Of a stretch of 50,776 bases of DNA, positions 8,868 to 18,732 are shown piece after piece. Origin of the DNA: Streptomyces sp. NRRL B-1347. GTDB lineage: Bacteria > Actinomycetota > Actinomycetes > Streptomycetales > Streptomycetaceae. Below the pieces are notes generated by a model, which did no database searches, had not been told where the DNA came from, and was given only the letters and a program-made list of their open reading frames with translations. The DNA is taken from positions 1 through 50,776 of the forward strand of contig NZ_JOJM01000060.1 of NCBI RefSeq assembly GCF_000720325.1, given 5' to 3'. The position numbers were made by a program, and so were the translations under genes. The number at the start of each line of letters is the position of its first letter. The stretch's first letter is position 1.

Positions 8868-9323
8868 TCAGACGAGCTCGGTGACGGTGCCGCCGGCGGC
8901 GGTGATCTTCTCCTTGGCGGAGCCGGAGACGGCGTCAACCGTCACCTGCAGCGCCACGGTGATCTCGCCCTGGCCGAGGACCTTGACAAGGCTGTTCTTG
9001 CGAACGGCGCCCTTGGCGACCAGGTCGGCCACCGTGACCTCGCCACCCTCGGGGTAGAGGGCGGTGAGCTTGTCCAGGTTGACGACCTGGTACTCGGTCT
9101 TGAACGGGTTCTTGAAGCCCTTCAGCTTCGGAAGACGCATGTGGAGGGGCATCTGGCCACCCTCGAAGCGCTCCGGAACCTGGTAACGGGCCTTCGTGCC
9201 CTTGGTACCACGACCGGCCGTCTTACCCTTCGACGCCTCACCACGACCCACACGGGTCTTGGCGGTCTTGGCGCCCGGGGCGGGACGGAGGTTGTGGATC
9301 TTGAGCGGGTTGTTCTCCGCCAT
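8868..9323 (-). CDS. rplO: 50S ribosomal protein L15
   Basis: 151 residues, complete. The Gly/Lys-rich N-terminal arm that threads into 23S rRNA ([20 protein letters not shown]) and the globular C-terminal domain are both present. L15 is a late assembly protein of the 50S near the central protuberance. Its ATG lies 2 bp after the rpmD stop. The last gene before the terminator at 8799-8832. Confidence 0.98.
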   Translation of the reverse strand: MAENNPLKIHNLRPAPGAKTAKTRVGRGEASKGKTAGRGTKGTKARYQVPERFEGGQMPLHMRLPKLKGFKNPFKTEYQVVNLDKLTALYPEGGEVTVADLVAKGAVRKNSLVKVLGQGEITVALQVTVDAVSGSAKEKITAAGGTVTELV

Positions 9324-9325
9324 GA

Positions 9326-9508
9326 TCAGTCGACCTCCTCGACCGTCACGAGGTGGCGGACGGTGTGCACCATGCCGCGGAACTCGGGGCGGTCCTCCTT
9401 GACGACCTGCGTGTTGATGCCCTTGAGACCAAGGGAACGCAGGGTGTCACGGTGGTTCTGCTTGCTGCCGATGTACGACTTCGTCTGCGTGATCTTGAGC
9501 TGAGCCAT
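9326..9508 (-). CDS. rpmD: 50S ribosomal protein L30
   Basis: 60 residues, starting [20 protein letters not shown] and ending [13 protein letters not shown]; full-length bacterial L30, a small ferredoxin-like-fold protein of the 50S. It is tightly packed between rpsE (2 bp) and rplO (2 bp), as in most spc operons. Confidence 0.96.
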   Translation of the reverse strand: MAQLKITQTKSYIGSKQNHRDTLRSLGLKGINTQVVKEDRPEFRGMVHTVRHLVTVEEVD

Positions 9509-9510
9509 GA

Positions 9511-10116
9511 TTACGCACCCGCTCCCGCACGTGCACGCAGGAGAGCCGCGGGGGCGACGTCCTCGAGCGGCAGACCACGGCGGGCCGCGATCTCCTCGGG
9601 ACGCTGCAGACCCTTGAGGGCCGCCACGGTCGCGTGCACGATGTTGATCGCGTTGTCGGAGCCCAGGGACTTCGACAGGATGTCGTGAACACCGGCGCAC
9701 TCGAGCACGGCACGCACGGGACCACCGGCGATAACACCGGTACCCGGCGAAGCCGGCTTGAGCAGGACGATGCCCGCGGCCTTCTCACCCTGGATCGGGT
9801 GAGGAATGGTGCCGGCGATGCGCGGGACCTTGAAGAAGTGCTTCTTGGCCTCCTCAACGCCCTTGGCGATGGCGGCCGGCACCTCCTTGGCCTTGCCGTA
9901 ACCGACACCCACGGTGCCGTCACCGTCGCCCACTACGACGAGCGCAGTGAAGCTGAAGCGACGACCACCCTTCACAACCTTGGCGACGCGGTTGATCGCG
10001 ACGACGCGCTCAACGTACGCGGTCTTCTCGGCGGCAGCTGCGCCGCCGTCACGGCCCTTCCGGTCCCGCCGCTCGCCGCCACCGGCACCGCTGCCGCGGC
10101 GCTGGGGTCCAGCCAT
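9511..10116 (-). CDS. rpsE: 30S ribosomal protein S5
   Basis: 201 residues. The N-terminal extension (about 1-40) is Arg/Gly-rich ([20 protein letters not shown]), then comes the double-stranded RNA-binding domain ([20 protein letters not shown]) and the C-terminal domain with [24 protein letters not shown] sequence. S5 helps accuracy of decoding and mRNA unwinding at the entry tunnel. It is 39 bp after rplR and 2 bp before rpmD. Confidence 0.97.
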   Translation of the reverse strand: MAGPQRRGSGAGGGERRDRKGRDGGAAAAEKTAYVERVVAINRVAKVVKGGRRFSFTALVVVGDGDGTVGVGYGKAKEVPAAIAKGVEEAKKHFFKVPRIAGTIPHPIQGEKAAGIVLLKPASPGTGVIAGGPVRAVLECAGVHDILSKSLGSDNAINIVHATVAALKGLQRPEEIAARRGLPLEDVAPAALLRARAGAGA

Positions 10117-10155
10117 TGGATTACCTCTCTCTTTTCCGCTAGCTACGCAGCGAGC

Positions 10156-10539
10156 TCAGAACTTGAGCCCGGCCTCGCGGGCAGCGTCGGCCAGGGCCGC
10201 GATGCGACCCGCGTACCGGTTACCACCACGGTCGAACACGACAGCCTCGACACCGGCGGCCTTGGCACGCTCGGCGACCAGGGCGCCGACCTTGCCGGCC
10301 TGCGCCGACTTGTCGTCCGAACCACCACGGATGGACGCGTCCAGGGTCGACGCCGACGCCAGGGTGTGACCCTTGATGTCGTCGATGACCTGAGCCACGA
10401 TGTGGCGGTTGGAGCGCGTCACGACCAGGCGCGGACGCTCAGCCGTACCCGAGATGTGCTTACGGATCCGGATGTGACGACGCTTGATGGCAGCACGCTT
10501 GTAAGCGTCGCCCTTAGCAATCTTGACACCGTATGCCAT
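10156..10539 (-). CDS. rplR: 50S ribosomal protein L18
   Basis: 127 residues. It binds 5S rRNA together with L5. The family pattern is complete, from [20 protein letters not shown] to the C-terminal [20 protein letters not shown]. It lies 3 bp after the rplF stop. Confidence 0.98.
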   Translation of the reverse strand: MAYGVKIAKGDAYKRAAIKRRHIRIRKHISGTAERPRLVVTRSNRHIVAQVIDDIKGHTLASASTLDASIRGGSDDKSAQAGKVGALVAERAKAAGVEAVVFDRGGNRYAGRIAALADAAREAGLKF

Positions 10540-10542
10540 GGC

Positions 10543-11082
10543 TTACTTACCCGCCTTTCCGACCTTGCGGCGGATGACTTCGCCCTCGTACTTGACGCCC
10601 TTGGCCTTGTACGGGTCAGGCTTGCGCAGCTTGCGGATGTTGGCCGCAACCTCGCCGACCTTCTGCTTGTCGATGCCCTCGACCGAGAACTTGGTCGGCG
10701 ACTCGACCTTGAACGAGATGCCCTCGGGCGCCTCGACCAGGATCGGGTGGCTGTAGCCGAGCGAGAACTCCAGGTTGGAGCCCTTCGCCAGGACGCGGTA
10801 ACCGACACCGCTGATCTCGAGCTTCTTCACGTAACCCTGGGTCACACCGGTGATCATGTTCGCCACCAGCGTGCGGGACAGGCCGTGCAGGGCCTTGTTC
10901 TGACGCTCGTCGTTCGGGCGGGTGACGTTCAGCACGCCGTCCTCGCCCTTAGCGATCTCGATCGGCGACACGACGGTGTGGTTCAGGGTGCCCTTGGGGC
11001 CCTTCACCTGGACCGTCTGGCCGTCGATGGTGACGTCCACGCCGGCGGGAACCGTGATGGGGAGCTTGCCAATACGCGACAT
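10543..11082 (-). CDS. rplF: 50S ribosomal protein L6
   Basis: 179 residues forming two repeated domains; it starts [20 protein letters not shown] and ends with the [20 protein letters not shown] signature. L6 lies near the sarcin-ricin loop and factor-binding site. It follows rpsH by 24 bp. Confidence 0.98.
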   Translation of the reverse strand: MSRIGKLPITVPAGVDVTIDGQTVQVKGPKGTLNHTVVSPIEIAKGEDGVLNVTRPNDERQNKALHGLSRTLVANMITGVTQGYVKKLEISGVGYRVLAKGSNLEFSLGYSHPILVEAPEGISFKVESPTKFSVEGIDKQKVGEVAANIRKLRKPDPYKAKGVKYEGEVIRRKVGKAGK

Positions 11083-11106
11083 AGCTGTTTCCTCCGTTCC
11101 CTTCCG

Positions 11107-11505
11107 CTACCAGACGTAGGCGAGGACTTCCCCACCCACGCCCTTCTTGCCCGCCTGCTGGCCGGTGAGCAGACCGTGCGACGTGGAGATGATGGCCACG
11201 CCCAGGCCGCCGAGCACCTTCGGCAGGTTGGTGGACTTCGCGTACACGCGCAGACCAGGCTTCGAGATCCGCTTGATGCCCGCGATGGAGCGCTCACGGT
11301 TCGGCCCGAACTTGAGCTCGAGGACGAGGTTCTTGCCGACCTCGGCGTCCTCGACCTTCCAGCCCGTGATGAAACCCTCCTGCTGGAGGATCTCCGCGAT
11401 GTGCGACTTGATCTTGCTGTGCGGCATCGCCACGGTGTCGTGGTACGCCGAGTTCGCGTTCCGCAGACGCGTAAGCATGTCTGCGATCGGATCAGTCATG
11501 GTCAT
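11107..11505 (-). CDS. rpsH: 30S ribosomal protein S8
   Basis: 132 residues from the ATG giving [20 protein letters not shown]. The frame stays open 45 codons further upstream through non-conserved sequence; the chosen start has GAAGG about 8 bp before it, and an ATG two codons later is also possible. S8 is a primary 16S rRNA-binding protein (helix 21) and the spc translational repressor in E. coli. The gap to rpsN upstream is unusually long (212 bp). Confidence 0.96.
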   Translation of the reverse strand: MTMTDPIADMLTRLRNANSAYHDTVAMPHSKIKSHIAEILQQEGFITGWKVEDAEVGKNLVLELKFGPNRERSIAGIKRISKPGLRVYAKSTNLPKVLGGLGVAIISTSHGLLTGQQAGKKGVGGEVLAYVW

Positions 11506-11717
11506 GAATTGGCCTTCGGCCTCTCTCGCCGGGGTTTCCTGTCTGCGCCATCCCTCTCCCCACTCATGGGCGGGACGGGTGCGGCGCGGGGACCTACGGC
11601 GTAGTAAGTCGTACGAGGGCGGCAGGGCGCCCAACCACACAAGCCTAAGGCATGCGCGGCCGGGCCCCCACCGACCTCATTGCTTACCGAGAGACTCCGG
11701 TCATCCCAACTAGGGGA
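11506..11717 (-). other. Long untranslated spacer rpsN-rpsH inside the spc cluster
   Basis: 212 bp without a convincing gene where neighbours are otherwise a few bases apart. On the minus strand it includes purine-rich GGGGAGAGGG near the rpsH end. It could hold an internal promoter or an S8-type RNA control site; I see neither clearly. Confidence 0.4.
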
Positions 11718-11903
11718 TTACCAGGAGCTCTTGGTCACGCCCGGCAGCTCGCCACGGTGAGCCATCTCACGAAGGCACACGCGGCACAGGCCGAACTTGC
11801 GGTACACGGAGTGCGGGCGGCCGCAGCGCTGGCAGCGGGTGTAGCCACGCACACCGAACTTGGGCTTGCGAGCAGCCTTAGCGATCAGAGCCTTCTTCGC
11901 CAT
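11718..11903 (-). CDS. rpsN: 30S ribosomal protein S14, type Z (zinc-binding)
   Basis: 61 residues from [20 protein letters not shown]; an ATG three codons upstream is not needed. The two zinc pairs CQRC and CRVC identify the short C+ form of S14, located in the head of the 30S. Streptomyces usually also carries a longer, zinc-free S14 elsewhere under Zur control. It is 5 bp after rplE. Confidence 0.95.
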   Translation of the reverse strand: MAKKALIAKAARKPKFGVRGYTRCQRCGRPHSVYRKFGLCRVCLREMAHRGELPGVTKSSW

Positions 11904-11908
11904 CTCGC

Positions 11909-12466
11909 TCACGCCTCCTTGAACGGGAAGCCGAGGTGACGAAGGAGCGCGCGGCCCTCAGCGTCGTTGGTCGCCGTGGTGACCACGGTGATGTCCATAC
12001 CCCGGACACGGTCGATCTTGTCCTGGTCGATCTCGTGGAACATGACCTGCTCCGTGAGACCGAAGGTGTAGTTGCCACGGCCGTCGAACTGCTTGGGGGA
12101 CAGACCACGGAAGTCACGGATGCGCGGCAGCGCCAGCGACAGGGTGCGGTCCAGGAACTCCCACATGCGGTCGCCACGGAGCGTGACGTGGGCACCGATC
12201 GGCTGACCCTCACGCAGCTTGAACTGCGCGATGGACTTGCGGGCCTTGGTGATGGCCGGCTTCTGACCGGTGATCGTGGTCAGGTCACGGACGGCACCGT
12301 CCATGAGCTTGGAGTCACGGGCGGCGTCGCCGACACCCATGTTGACCACGATCTTGACGAGGCCGGGGATCTGCATGACGTTCTCGTACGAGAACTCCTC
12401 GTGCAGCTTCGCCTTGATCTCGTCGCGGTACTTCGTCTTGAGACGCGGAGTGGTGGTGGTCGTCAT
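11909..12466 (-). CDS. rplE: 50S ribosomal protein L5
   Basis: 185 residues, complete. L5 binds 5S rRNA and contacts the P-site tRNA and S13. Family motifs are present ([27 protein letters not shown]-type segment [20 protein letters not shown]). Its ATG overlaps the rplX stop by one base, indicating translational coupling. Confidence 0.98.
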   Translation of the reverse strand: MTTTTTPRLKTKYRDEIKAKLHEEFSYENVMQIPGLVKIVVNMGVGDAARDSKLMDGAVRDLTTITGQKPAITKARKSIAQFKLREGQPIGAHVTLRGDRMWEFLDRTLSLALPRIRDFRGLSPKQFDGRGNYTFGLTEQVMFHEIDQDKIDRVRGMDITVVTTATNDAEGRALLRHLGFPFKEA

Positions 12467-12789
12467 CAGATGTCCTCACCCGTCCGCTTGGCAACGCGGA
12501 TCTTGTTGCCCTCGTCGTCGAAGCGGTAACCGACGCGCGTGACGACCTTGTTGCCGTCCTTCTCCACGACCAGCTGGACGTTGGAGACGTGGACGGGGGC
12601 CTCGGTGGTCACGATGCCGCCGGCCTGCGAGCCGCTGGCGGTCGGGCCGGCCTTCGTGTGCTTCTTGACCCGGTTGACACCCTCGACCAGGACGCGCTCC
12701 TCGCGCGGGTAAGCGGCAATGACCTTGCCCTGCTTGCCCTTGTCCTTACCGGTGATGACCTGGACCAGGTCGCCCTTCTTGATCTTCAT
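12466..12789 (-). CDS. rplX: 50S ribosomal protein L24
   Basis: 107 residues starting [20 protein letters not shown], with the KOW motif at the N-terminus. L24 is an assembly initiator of the 50S at the exit tunnel. It lies 2 bp after rplN and overlaps rplE by one base. Confidence 0.98.
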   Translation of the reverse strand: MKIKKGDLVQVITGKDKGKQGKVIAAYPREERVLVEGVNRVKKHTKAGPTASGSQAGGIVTTEAPVHVSNVQLVVEKDGNKVVTRVGYRFDDEGNKIRVAKRTGEDI

Positions 12790-12791
12790 GC

Positions 12792-13160
12792 TTACAGCAC
12801 CTCCGGCGCGAGCGAGATGATCTTCATGAACTTCTTCTCGCGCAGCTCACGGCCCACCGGGCCGAAGATACGGGTGCCGCGAGGGTCGCCGTCGTTCTTC
12901 AGAATGACGGCGGCGTTCTCGTCGAAGCGGATGTACGAGCCGTCCGGACGGCGGCGCTCCTTGACGGTGCGAACGATGACCGCCTTGACGACGTCACCCT
13001 TCTTCACGTTGCCACCGGGGATTGCGTCCTTGACGGTGGCGACGATGACGTCACCGATGCCCGCGTAGCGGCGACCCGAGCCACCGAGAACACGGATGGT
13101 GAGGATTTCCTTCGCACCCGTGTTGTCGGCGACGCGAAGTCGCGACTCCTGCTGGATCAC
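12792..13160 (-). CDS. rplN: 50S ribosomal protein L14
   Basis: 122 residues, the standard length, from [20 protein letters not shown] to [13 protein letters not shown]14 sits at the subunit interface next to L19. It begins the spc cluster and is separated from rpsQ by 109 bp with two hairpins. Confidence 0.98.
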   Translation of the reverse strand: MIQQESRLRVADNTGAKEILTIRVLGGSGRRYAGIGDVIVATVKDAIPGGNVKKGDVVKAVIVRTVKERRRPDGSYIRFDENAAVILKNDGDPRGTRIFGPVGRELREKKFMKIISLAPEVL

Positions 13161-13188
13161 GTCTATCTCCTGTGTGTCTGCCGGTTCC

Positions 13189-13229
13189 CGGCAGGGGCCT
13201 CGTCCCTAGCGGAACGGGGACCCCTGCCG
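13189..13229 (-). other. Hairpin between rpsQ and rplN
   Basis: A 9-bp perfect outer stem (CGGCAGGGG / CCCCTGCCG) with partial inner pairing, located between the S10 and spc clusters. It may be a terminator, an attenuator or an RNase processing point. Confidence 0.5.
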
Positions 13230-13245
13230 AGCCTGGCGGAACTGA

Positions 13246-13267
13246 ACCTGAAGGAAACCCTTCAGGT
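13246..13267 (-). other. Small hairpin directly after rpsQ
   Basis: Arms ACCTGAAGG and CCTTCAGGT (9 bp, perfect) with a 4-nt loop, starting 2 bp beyond the rpsQ stop codon. Together with the hairpin at 13189-13229 it marks the S10/spc boundary. Confidence 0.55.
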
Positions 13268-13269
13268 AA

Positions 13270-13554
13270 TTACTTGGCCTTCTCGAGGATCTCGACGACG
13301 CGCCAGCGCTTCGTCGCGGACAGCGGCCGGGTCTCCGCGAGGAGGACACGGTCGCCGACGCCCGCGGCGTTCTGCTCGTCGTGCGCCTTGAGCTTGTTCG
13401 TACGGCGGATGACCTTGCCGTACAGCGCGTGCTTGACGCGGTCCTCGACGGCGACGACGACGGTCTTGTCCATCTTGTCGCTGACGACCAGACCCTCGCG
13501 GGTCTTGCGGAAACCGCGAGCGGTCTTCTCTTCAGTCACGTTGCTCTCGCTCAT
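13270..13554 (-). CDS. rpsQ: 30S ribosomal protein S17
   Basis: 94 residues with the OB-fold core ([40 protein letters not shown]). S17 is a primary 16S rRNA binder at helices 7 and 11. Its ATG overlaps the rpmC stop by one base (TGATG). It ends the S10 cluster. Confidence 0.98.
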   Translation of the reverse strand: MSESNVTEEKTARGFRKTREGLVVSDKMDKTVVVAVEDRVKHALYGKVIRRTNKLKAHDEQNAAGVGDRVLLAETRPLSATKRWRVVEILEKAK

Positions 13555-13778
13555 CAGGCGCTCTCCACCGTCTCGATGCCCAGCTCACGCTCACGCATCA
13601 GGGTGTAGATCCGGGCGATGTCCTTACGGACCGCCTTCAGACGGCCGTGGTTCTCGAGCTGGCCCGTCGCCGCCTGGAAGCGGAGGTTGAACAGCTCTTC
13701 CTTGGCCTCGCGGAGCTTGTTAAGGAGCTCCTCGTTGCCCAGCTCGCGCAGCTCGGACGCCTTGGTACCGGCCGACAT
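13554..13778 (-). CDS. rpmC: 50S ribosomal protein L29
   Basis: 74 residues, a two-helix coiled-coil protein at the tunnel exit ([35 protein letters not shown]). I chose the ATG ([10 protein letters not shown]), which overlaps the rplP stop by one base; a GTG directly before it is an alternative. It is coupled at both ends. Confidence 0.96.
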   Translation of the reverse strand: MSAGTKASELRELGNEELLNKLREAKEELFNLRFQAATGQLENHGRLKAVRKDIARIYTLMRERELGIETVESA

Positions 13779-14197
13779 CACGCTTCACCTGCCTCGCGCT
13801 TGACGATCCGGCACTTCATCGGCAGCTTGTGGGCCGCACGGGTCAGCGCCTCACGGGCGATCTTCTCGTTGGGGTACGACAGCTCGAACATGACGCGTCC
13901 GGGCTTGACGTTGGCGATCCACCACTCCGGCGAACCCTTACCGGAACCCATGCGGGTCTCGGCCGGCTTCTTCGTGAGCGGACGGTCCGGGTAAATGTTG
14001 ATCCAGACCTTGCCGCCACGCTTGATGTGGCGGGTCATCGCGATACGCGCGGCCTCGATCTGACGGTTGGTGACGTACGCCGGGCCCATGGCCTGGATGC
14101 CGTACTCACCGAACGCAACCTGCGTGCCACCCTTGCTCATGCCCGAGCGCTTGGGGTGGTGCTGCTTGCGGTGCTTGACCCTACGGGGGATCAGCAT
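13778..14197 (-). CDS. rplP: 50S ribosomal protein L16
   Basis: 139 residues, starting [21 protein letters not shown]16 organises the A-site region of the 50S and is needed for peptidyl transfer; the core [20 protein letters not shown] and [20 protein letters not shown] are intact. It lies 5 bp after rpsC. Confidence 0.98.
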   Translation of the reverse strand: MLIPRRVKHRKQHHPKRSGMSKGGTQVAFGEYGIQAMGPAYVTNRQIEAARIAMTRHIKRGGKVWINIYPDRPLTKKPAETRMGSGKGSPEWWIANVKPGRVMFELSYPNEKIAREALTRAAHKLPMKCRIVKREAGEA

Positions 14198-14202
14198 GTC
14201 GG

Positions 14203-15042
14203 TCAGGCCTCCGTTCCGGTGCTCTCAGCAGCCGGAGCGGCAGCGGCGGGAGCCTCGGCCTTGGGGGCCTCGGCAGCCGGCGCGGACTGCTGCTGCGGCT
14301 TGCGGCCGCGGCCGCCACGCTCGCCACCACGGCCACCGCGGGCCGGGCGGTCGTTGCCACCACGGGCCGGGCGGTTGCCGGCGCGGGCAGCGGCGTTCTC
14401 GGCGCGGACCTCGGCGATGTTCTTGACGTCGCCCTTGTAGATCCAGACCTTCACGCCGATGCGGCCGAAGGTCGTCTTGGCCTCGAAGAAGCCGTAGTCC
14501 ACGTTCGCGCGGAGCGTGTGCAGGGGCACACGGCCCTCGCGGTAGAACTCCGAGCGGGACATCTCGGCGCCGCCGAGACGGCCGCCACACTGGATCTTGA
14601 TGCCCTTGGCGCCGGCCTTCATCGCCGACTGCATGCTCTTGCGCATGGCACGGCGGAAGGAGACGCGGGAGGACAGCTGCTCCGCGACGGCCTGGGCCAC
14701 GAGCTGAGCGTCCGTCTCGGGGTTCTTGACCTCGAGGATGTTCAGCTGGACCTGCTTGCCCGTGAGCTTCTCGAGGTCACCGCGGATGCGGTCGGCCTCG
14801 GCGCCACGGCGGCCGATGACGATGCCGGGACGGGCGGTGTGGATGTCCACACGCACGCGGTCACGGGTGCGCTCGATCTCAACCTTCGAGATGCCGGCGC
14901 GCTCCATGCCGGACGTCATCATCCGACGGATGGCGACGTCTTCCTTGACGTAGTCCTTGTACAGCTTGTCGGCGTACCAACGCGACTTGAAGTCGGTCGT
15001 GACACCGAGCCGGAACCCGTGCGGGTTTACCTTCTGGCCCAT
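14203..15042 (-). CDS. rpsC: 30S ribosomal protein S3
   Basis: 279 residues, longer than the 233 of E. coli. The KH domain ([13 protein letters not shown] segment, here [20 protein letters not shown]) and the C-terminal domain are normal up to about residue 215. The last 65 or so residues are low complexity: first Arg/Gly-rich ([17 protein letters not shown]), then Ala/Pro/Glu-rich. S3 lines the mRNA entry tunnel and has helicase activity with S4 and S5. Its ATG overlaps the rplV stop by one base. Confidence 0.97.
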   Translation of the reverse strand: MGQKVNPHGFRLGVTTDFKSRWYADKLYKDYVKEDVAIRRMMTSGMERAGISKVEIERTRDRVRVDIHTARPGIVIGRRGAEADRIRGDLEKLTGKQVQLNILEVKNPETDAQLVAQAVAEQLSSRVSFRRAMRKSMQSAMKAGAKGIKIQCGGRLGGAEMSRSEFYREGRVPLHTLRANVDYGFFEAKTTFGRIGVKVWIYKGDVKNIAEVRAENAAARAGNRPARGGNDRPARGGRGGERGGRGRKPQQQSAPAAEAPKAEAPAAAAPAAESTGTEA

Positions 15043-15389
15043 TACCGGGTTCCTTCCTTGCTGCTGACGACCACGGTGATGTGGCTGGTCCGCTTACGGA
15101 TCCGGTAGGCGCGGCCCTGGGCACGCGGACGGAACCGCTTCAGGGTCGGGCCCTCGTCCACGTATGCCTCGCTGATGTACAGCGACGAGGCGTCCGTGTG
15201 GTCGTAGTTGTGCGCGGCGTTGGCAATGGCGCTGTCCAGCACCTTGCCGACCGGCACGCTGGCGGCCTGCGGGGCGAAACGCAGGACCGCCTGAGCCTCC
15301 GTGGCATCCATGCCACGGATGAGGTCCACCACGCGGCGGGCCTTCATGGGCGTGACGCGGATGTACCGCGCCTGGGCCCTGGCTTCCAT
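15042..15389 (-). CDS. rplV: 50S ribosomal protein L22
   Basis: 115 residues from the ATG giving [20 protein letters not shown]. The frame is open to a GTG at 15425, with another ATG at 15413, but GAAGGGACAACC before the chosen ATG is the best ribosome site. L22 lines the exit tunnel; its beta-hairpin (about 75-105, [20 protein letters not shown]) is where macrolide-resistance changes occur and looks normal. Confidence 0.94.
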   Translation of the reverse strand: MEARAQARYIRVTPMKARRVVDLIRGMDATEAQAVLRFAPQAASVPVGKVLDSAIANAAHNYDHTDASSLYISEAYVDEGPTLKRFRPRAQGRAYRIRKRTSHITVVVSSKEGTR

Positions 15390-15431
15390 GGTTGTCCCTT
15401 CGGTGTTAGTCATAGTCGATTCCACCCCGCC

Positions 15432-15713
15432 TTAGCGGCGCTTCGACTTCCGGTCGTCCTTGACGTGACCCCGGAAGGTGCGCGTCGGCGAGAACTCGCC
15501 GAGCTTGTGGCCGACCATCGACTCGGTGACGAACACCGGGATGTGGGTCTTGCCGTTGTGCACCGCGATCGTGTGGCCGAGCATGGCCGGGACGATCATC
15601 GAGCGGCGGGACCAGGTCTTGATGACGTTCTTGGTGCCGGCTTCGTTCTGGACATCCACCTTCTTGATCAGGTGGTCGTCGACGAAGGGCCCCTTCTTCA
15701 GGCTACGAGGCAT
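15432..15713 (-). CDS. rpsS: 30S ribosomal protein S19
   Basis: 93 residues, [20 protein letters not shown] to the basic tail [10 protein letters not shown]19 is in the 30S head, contacting S13 and the A-site tRNA. It lies 12 bp after rplB and 42 bp before the chosen rplV start. Confidence 0.98.
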   Translation of the reverse strand: MPRSLKKGPFVDDHLIKKVDVQNEAGTKNVIKTWSRRSMIVPAMLGHTIAVHNGKTHIPVFVTESMVGHKLGEFSPTRTFRGHVKDDRKSKRR

Positions 15714-15725
15714 CTCAACCCGTCC

Positions 15726-16562
15726 TTAGCGCTTCTTGTTCGTCTTGCGGCGGCGGACGATGTACTTGTTCGACGCCTTCTTGGGCGAACGAGTACGGCC
15801 TTCCTTCTTGCCCCAGGGCGAGACCGGGTGACGACCACCGGAGGTCTTGCCCTCACCACCACCGTGCGGGTGGTCAACCGGGTTCATCACGACACCGCGA
15901 ACGGTGGGACGGACGCCCAGCCAGCGCTTGCGGCCGGCCTTACCCCAGTTGATGTTCGACTGCTCGGCGTTGCCGACCTCGCCGATGGTGGCGCGGCAGC
16001 GAACGTCGACCAGACGGATCTCGCCCGACGGCATGCGCAGGTGGGCCATCGAGCCCTCCTTCGCGAGCAGCTGCACCGAGGCACCCGCGGAGCGGGCGAA
16101 CTTGGCGCCGCCGCCCGGACGGAGCTCGATCGCGTGGATCGTGGTACCGACCGGGATGTTGCGCAGCGCCAGGTTGTTGCCGGGCTTGATGTCGGCGCCG
16201 GGGCCGTTCTCAACCCGGTCACCCTGCGACAGGTTGCGCGGAGCGATGATGTAGCGCTTCTCGCCGTCTGCGTAGTGCAGCAGGGCGATGCGCGCGGTGC
16301 GGTTCGGGTCGTACTCGATGTGCGCGACCTTCGCCGGCACGCCGTCCTTGTCGTGACGACGGAAGTCGATCACGCGGTAGGCGCGCTTGTGTCCGCCACC
16401 CTGGTGGCGAACGGTCACACGACCGGCGTTGTTACGGCCGCCCTTGCTGTGCAGCGGGCGGACCAGCGACTTCTCCGGCGTGGACCGCGTGACCTCGACG
16501 AAGTCGGCGACGGAGGAGCCACGGCGGCCCGGCGTCGTCGGCTTGTACTTGCGGATTCCCAT
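15726..16562 (-). CDS. rplB: 50S ribosomal protein L2
   Basis: 278 residues, full length. L2 is essential for peptidyl-transferase assembly; the critical His lies in the conserved [20 protein letters not shown] near the C-terminus. It lies 38 bp after rplW. Confidence 0.98.
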   Translation of the reverse strand: MGIRKYKPTTPGRRGSSVADFVEVTRSTPEKSLVRPLHSKGGRNNAGRVTVRHQGGGHKRAYRVIDFRRHDKDGVPAKVAHIEYDPNRTARIALLHYADGEKRYIIAPRNLSQGDRVENGPGADIKPGNNLALRNIPVGTTIHAIELRPGGGAKFARSAGASVQLLAKEGSMAHLRMPSGEIRLVDVRCRATIGEVGNAEQSNINWGKAGRKRWLGVRPTVRGVVMNPVDHPHGGGEGKTSGGRHPVSPWGKKEGRTRSPKKASNKYIVRRRKTNKKR

Positions 16563-16600
16563 TTCTCAGTCCTCGTCCGATATTCGGACCAGGGTCTCCG

Positions 16601-17017
16601 TTAGGAGGCCTGGCCGAAGATGTCGATACGGTCGCCCTCAGCGAGGGTCACGATCGCGCGCTTGGAGTCGGCACGCTTGCCGAAGCCCGTACGAGTGCGC
16701 TTGCGCTTGCCCTGGCGGTTGAGCGTGTTGACGCCGGTGACCTTGACCGAGAAGACCGCCTCGACGGCCTGCTTGATCTGGGTCTTGTTGGCGCCGGGCG
16801 CGACGACGAAGGTGTACTTGCCCTCGTCGAGCAGCGCGTAGCTCTTCTCGGAGACGACCGGCTTGAGGAGAACGTCACGGGGGTCCGTGAAGCTCTTGCT
16901 CAGCGGCGTCTCGACGGTGTTCTTGCCCTCGGTGGCGTGACGCTTCGCCTTGGCGACGCGCGCGGCCTTGGCGGCCTTGGCGGCCTTCGAGGCGATAGCG
17001 GGGTGACGGATAGCCAT
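16601..17017 (-). CDS. rplW: 50S ribosomal protein L23
   Basis: 138 residues. The L23 domain begins near residue 48 ([20 protein letters not shown]); before it is a Lys/Ala-rich extension ([20 protein letters not shown]) that other Streptomyces L23 proteins share. L23 is the main docking site at the tunnel exit for trigger factor, SRP and SecY. Its start overlaps the rplD stop by one base. Confidence 0.97.
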   Translation of the reverse strand: MAIRHPAIASKAAKAAKAARVAKAKRHATEGKNTVETPLSKSFTDPRDVLLKPVVSEKSYALLDEGKYTFVVAPGANKTQIKQAVEAVFSVKVTGVNTLNRQGKRKRTRTGFGKRADSKRAIVTLAEGDRIDIFGQAS

Positions 17018-17667
17018 CAGGCCTCGCTCCCTTCGGTGTCATTGGCCTTCGGGCCCGACACGAAGGACTCGAACGCGGCCTGGGTGAAGACCACGTCGTC
17101 CGAGACGAGAACGTCGTACGTGTTCAGCTGGCCCGGCTCCAGGATGTGGACCTGGGGCAGGTTACGGGCGGACAGCACGGCCTTCTCGTTCTCGCGCTCG
17201 ACGACCAGGAGCACGTTCTTGCGCTCGCTGATCTTGCCGAGGAGAGCCTTGACGGCCTTCGTGGAGATGTCGCCCTCGACCACGTCGGAGACGACGTGGA
17301 TGCGGCTGTTGCGGGCCCGGTCGGTGAGGGCACCGCGCAGGGCGGCGGCCTTCATCTTCTTCGGGGTCCGCTGCGAGTAGTCACGCGGCACGGGACCGTG
17401 CACGACGCCACCACCGGCGAACTGCGGCGCGCGGGTCGAACCCTGGCGGGCGCGGCCGGTGCCCTTCTGGCGGTACGGCTTCTTGCCACCGCCACGGACC
17501 TCGCCGCGGGTCTTGGTCTTGTGCGTGCCCTGGCGGGCAGCGGCCAGCTGCGCGACGACGACCTGGTGGATCAGCGGGATGCTGACCTTCGCGTCGAAGA
17601 TCTCCGCGGGGAGCTCGACGGTACCGGCCTTGTCGCCTGCCGGCGAAAGGATCTCAACAGTGCTCAT
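17017..17667 (-). CDS. rplD: 50S ribosomal protein L4
   Basis: 216 residues. The tunnel loop ([20 protein letters not shown]) and the globular domain are intact. In E. coli L4 represses the S10 operon by binding its leader; whether this holds in Streptomyces is unknown. It lies 8 bp after rplC and overlaps rplW by one base. Confidence 0.98.
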   Translation of the reverse strand: MSTVEILSPAGDKAGTVELPAEIFDAKVSIPLIHQVVVAQLAAARQGTHKTKTRGEVRGGGKKPYRQKGTGRARQGSTRAPQFAGGGVVHGPVPRDYSQRTPKKMKAAALRGALTDRARNSRIHVVSDVVEGDISTKAVKALLGKISERKNVLLVVERENEKAVLSARNLPQVHILEPGQLNTYDVLVSDDVVFTQAAFESFVSGPKANDTEGSEA

Positions 17668-17675
17668 CGGTTACC

Positions 17676-18320
17676 TCAGGCCCCCTTGGCCGCAGTGCGG
17701 ACCAGGACGAGGCCGCCGTTCGGACCGGGAACCGCGCCCTTGATGAGCAGCAGACCCTTCTCCGCGTCAACGGCGTGGACGGTCAGGTTCTGGGTGGTGA
17801 CCCGCTCGTTGCCCATGCGGCCCGCCATGCGGAGGCCCTTGAACACACGGCCCGGGGTGGCGCAGCCACCGATGGAACCGGGCGAGCGGTGCTTGCGCTG
17901 GGTGCCGTGGCTGGAGCCGAGGCCACCGAAGTTGTGGCGCTTCATGACACCGGCGAAGCCCTTGCCCTTGCTCTTGCCGGTCACGTCGACCTTGACGCCC
18001 GACTCGAAGGTCTCGGCGGTCAGCTCCTGGCCGAGGGTGTACTCGGACGCGTCCGGAGTACGGATCTCGACGAGGTGGCGACGGGGGGTCACGTCGGCCT
18101 TGGCGAAGTGGCCCTTGAGGGGCTTGTTCACCTTGCGCGGGTCGATCTCGCCGAAGGCGATCTGGACCGACTCGTAGCCGTCGCTGTCATTCGTACGGAC
18201 CTGGGTAACAACGCAGGGCCCGGCCTTGACCACGGTCACGGGGACGACACGGTTGTTCTCGTCCCAGACCTGGGTCATGCCGAGCTTCTCGCCCAGGATG
18301 CCCTTGATCTGCTTGGTCAT
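17676..18320 (-). CDS. rplC: 50S ribosomal protein L3
   Basis: 214 residues, starting [21 protein letters not shown]3 initiates 50S assembly, and its loop ([20 protein letters not shown]) reaches the peptidyl-transferase centre. It is 14 bp after rpsJ. Confidence 0.98.
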   Translation of the reverse strand: MTKQIKGILGEKLGMTQVWDENNRVVPVTVVKAGPCVVTQVRTNDSDGYESVQIAFGEIDPRKVNKPLKGHFAKADVTPRRHLVEIRTPDASEYTLGQELTAETFESGVKVDVTGKSKGKGFAGVMKRHNFGGLGSSHGTQRKHRSPGSIGGCATPGRVFKGLRMAGRMGNERVTTQNLTVHAVDAEKGLLLIKGAVPGPNGGLVLVRTAAKGA

Positions 18321-18334
18321 CTCTTCCGTGCCTC

Positions 18335-18643
18335 TCAGAGCTTGATCTCGATGTCAACGCCGGCCGGAAGGTCCAGGCGCATCAGCGAGTCAACGGTCTT
18401 GGGCGTCGGGTCGAGGATGTCGATCAGGCGCTTGTGCGTGCGCATCTCGAAGTGCTCGCGCGAGTCCTTGTACTTGTGCGGCGACTTGATGACGCAGTAC
18501 ACGTTCTTCTCAGTGGGCAGCGGCACCGGGCCCGCGACCGACGCACCAGTACGCGTCACCGTCTCGACGATCTTCTTCGCCGAGGAGTCGATGACCTCGT
18601 GGTCGTAGGCCTTGAGCCGGATGCGGATCTTCTGTCCCGCCAT
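18335..18643 (-). CDS. rpsJ: 30S ribosomal protein S10
   Basis: 102 residues, [20 protein letters not shown] to GVDIEIKL. S10 is in the 30S head and, as NusE, also binds NusG and NusB in transcription antitermination and coupling. It is the first gene of the S10 cluster, with a 512-bp leader/promoter region before it that contains an element shared with rpsL. Confidence 0.98.
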   Translation of the reverse strand: MAGQKIRIRLKAYDHEVIDSSAKKIVETVTRTGASVAGPVPLPTEKNVYCVIKSPHKYKDSREHFEMRTHKRLIDILDPTPKTVDSLMRLDLPAGVDIEIKL

Positions 18644-18707
18644 GGCTACTTAGTAGTCCTTTGTCTCGAACGCTCTGGCCCCCGGAAGGTCCGCTTTTCT
18701 ACTTCCT

Positions 18708-18732
18708 CCGACCCACGCGGTCGGGCGTGTCG
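18708..18732 (-). promoter_or_regulatory. 25-bp element shared with rpsL leader, rpsJ copy
   Basis: Identical at 24 of 25 positions to 23560-23584. On the minus strand it contains the hairpin CCGACC, loop CGCGT-type, GGGTCGG, and lies 65 bp upstream of the rpsJ ATG. It is either an RNA leader structure or a DNA-binding site common to the S10 and str operons. Confidence 0.6.
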
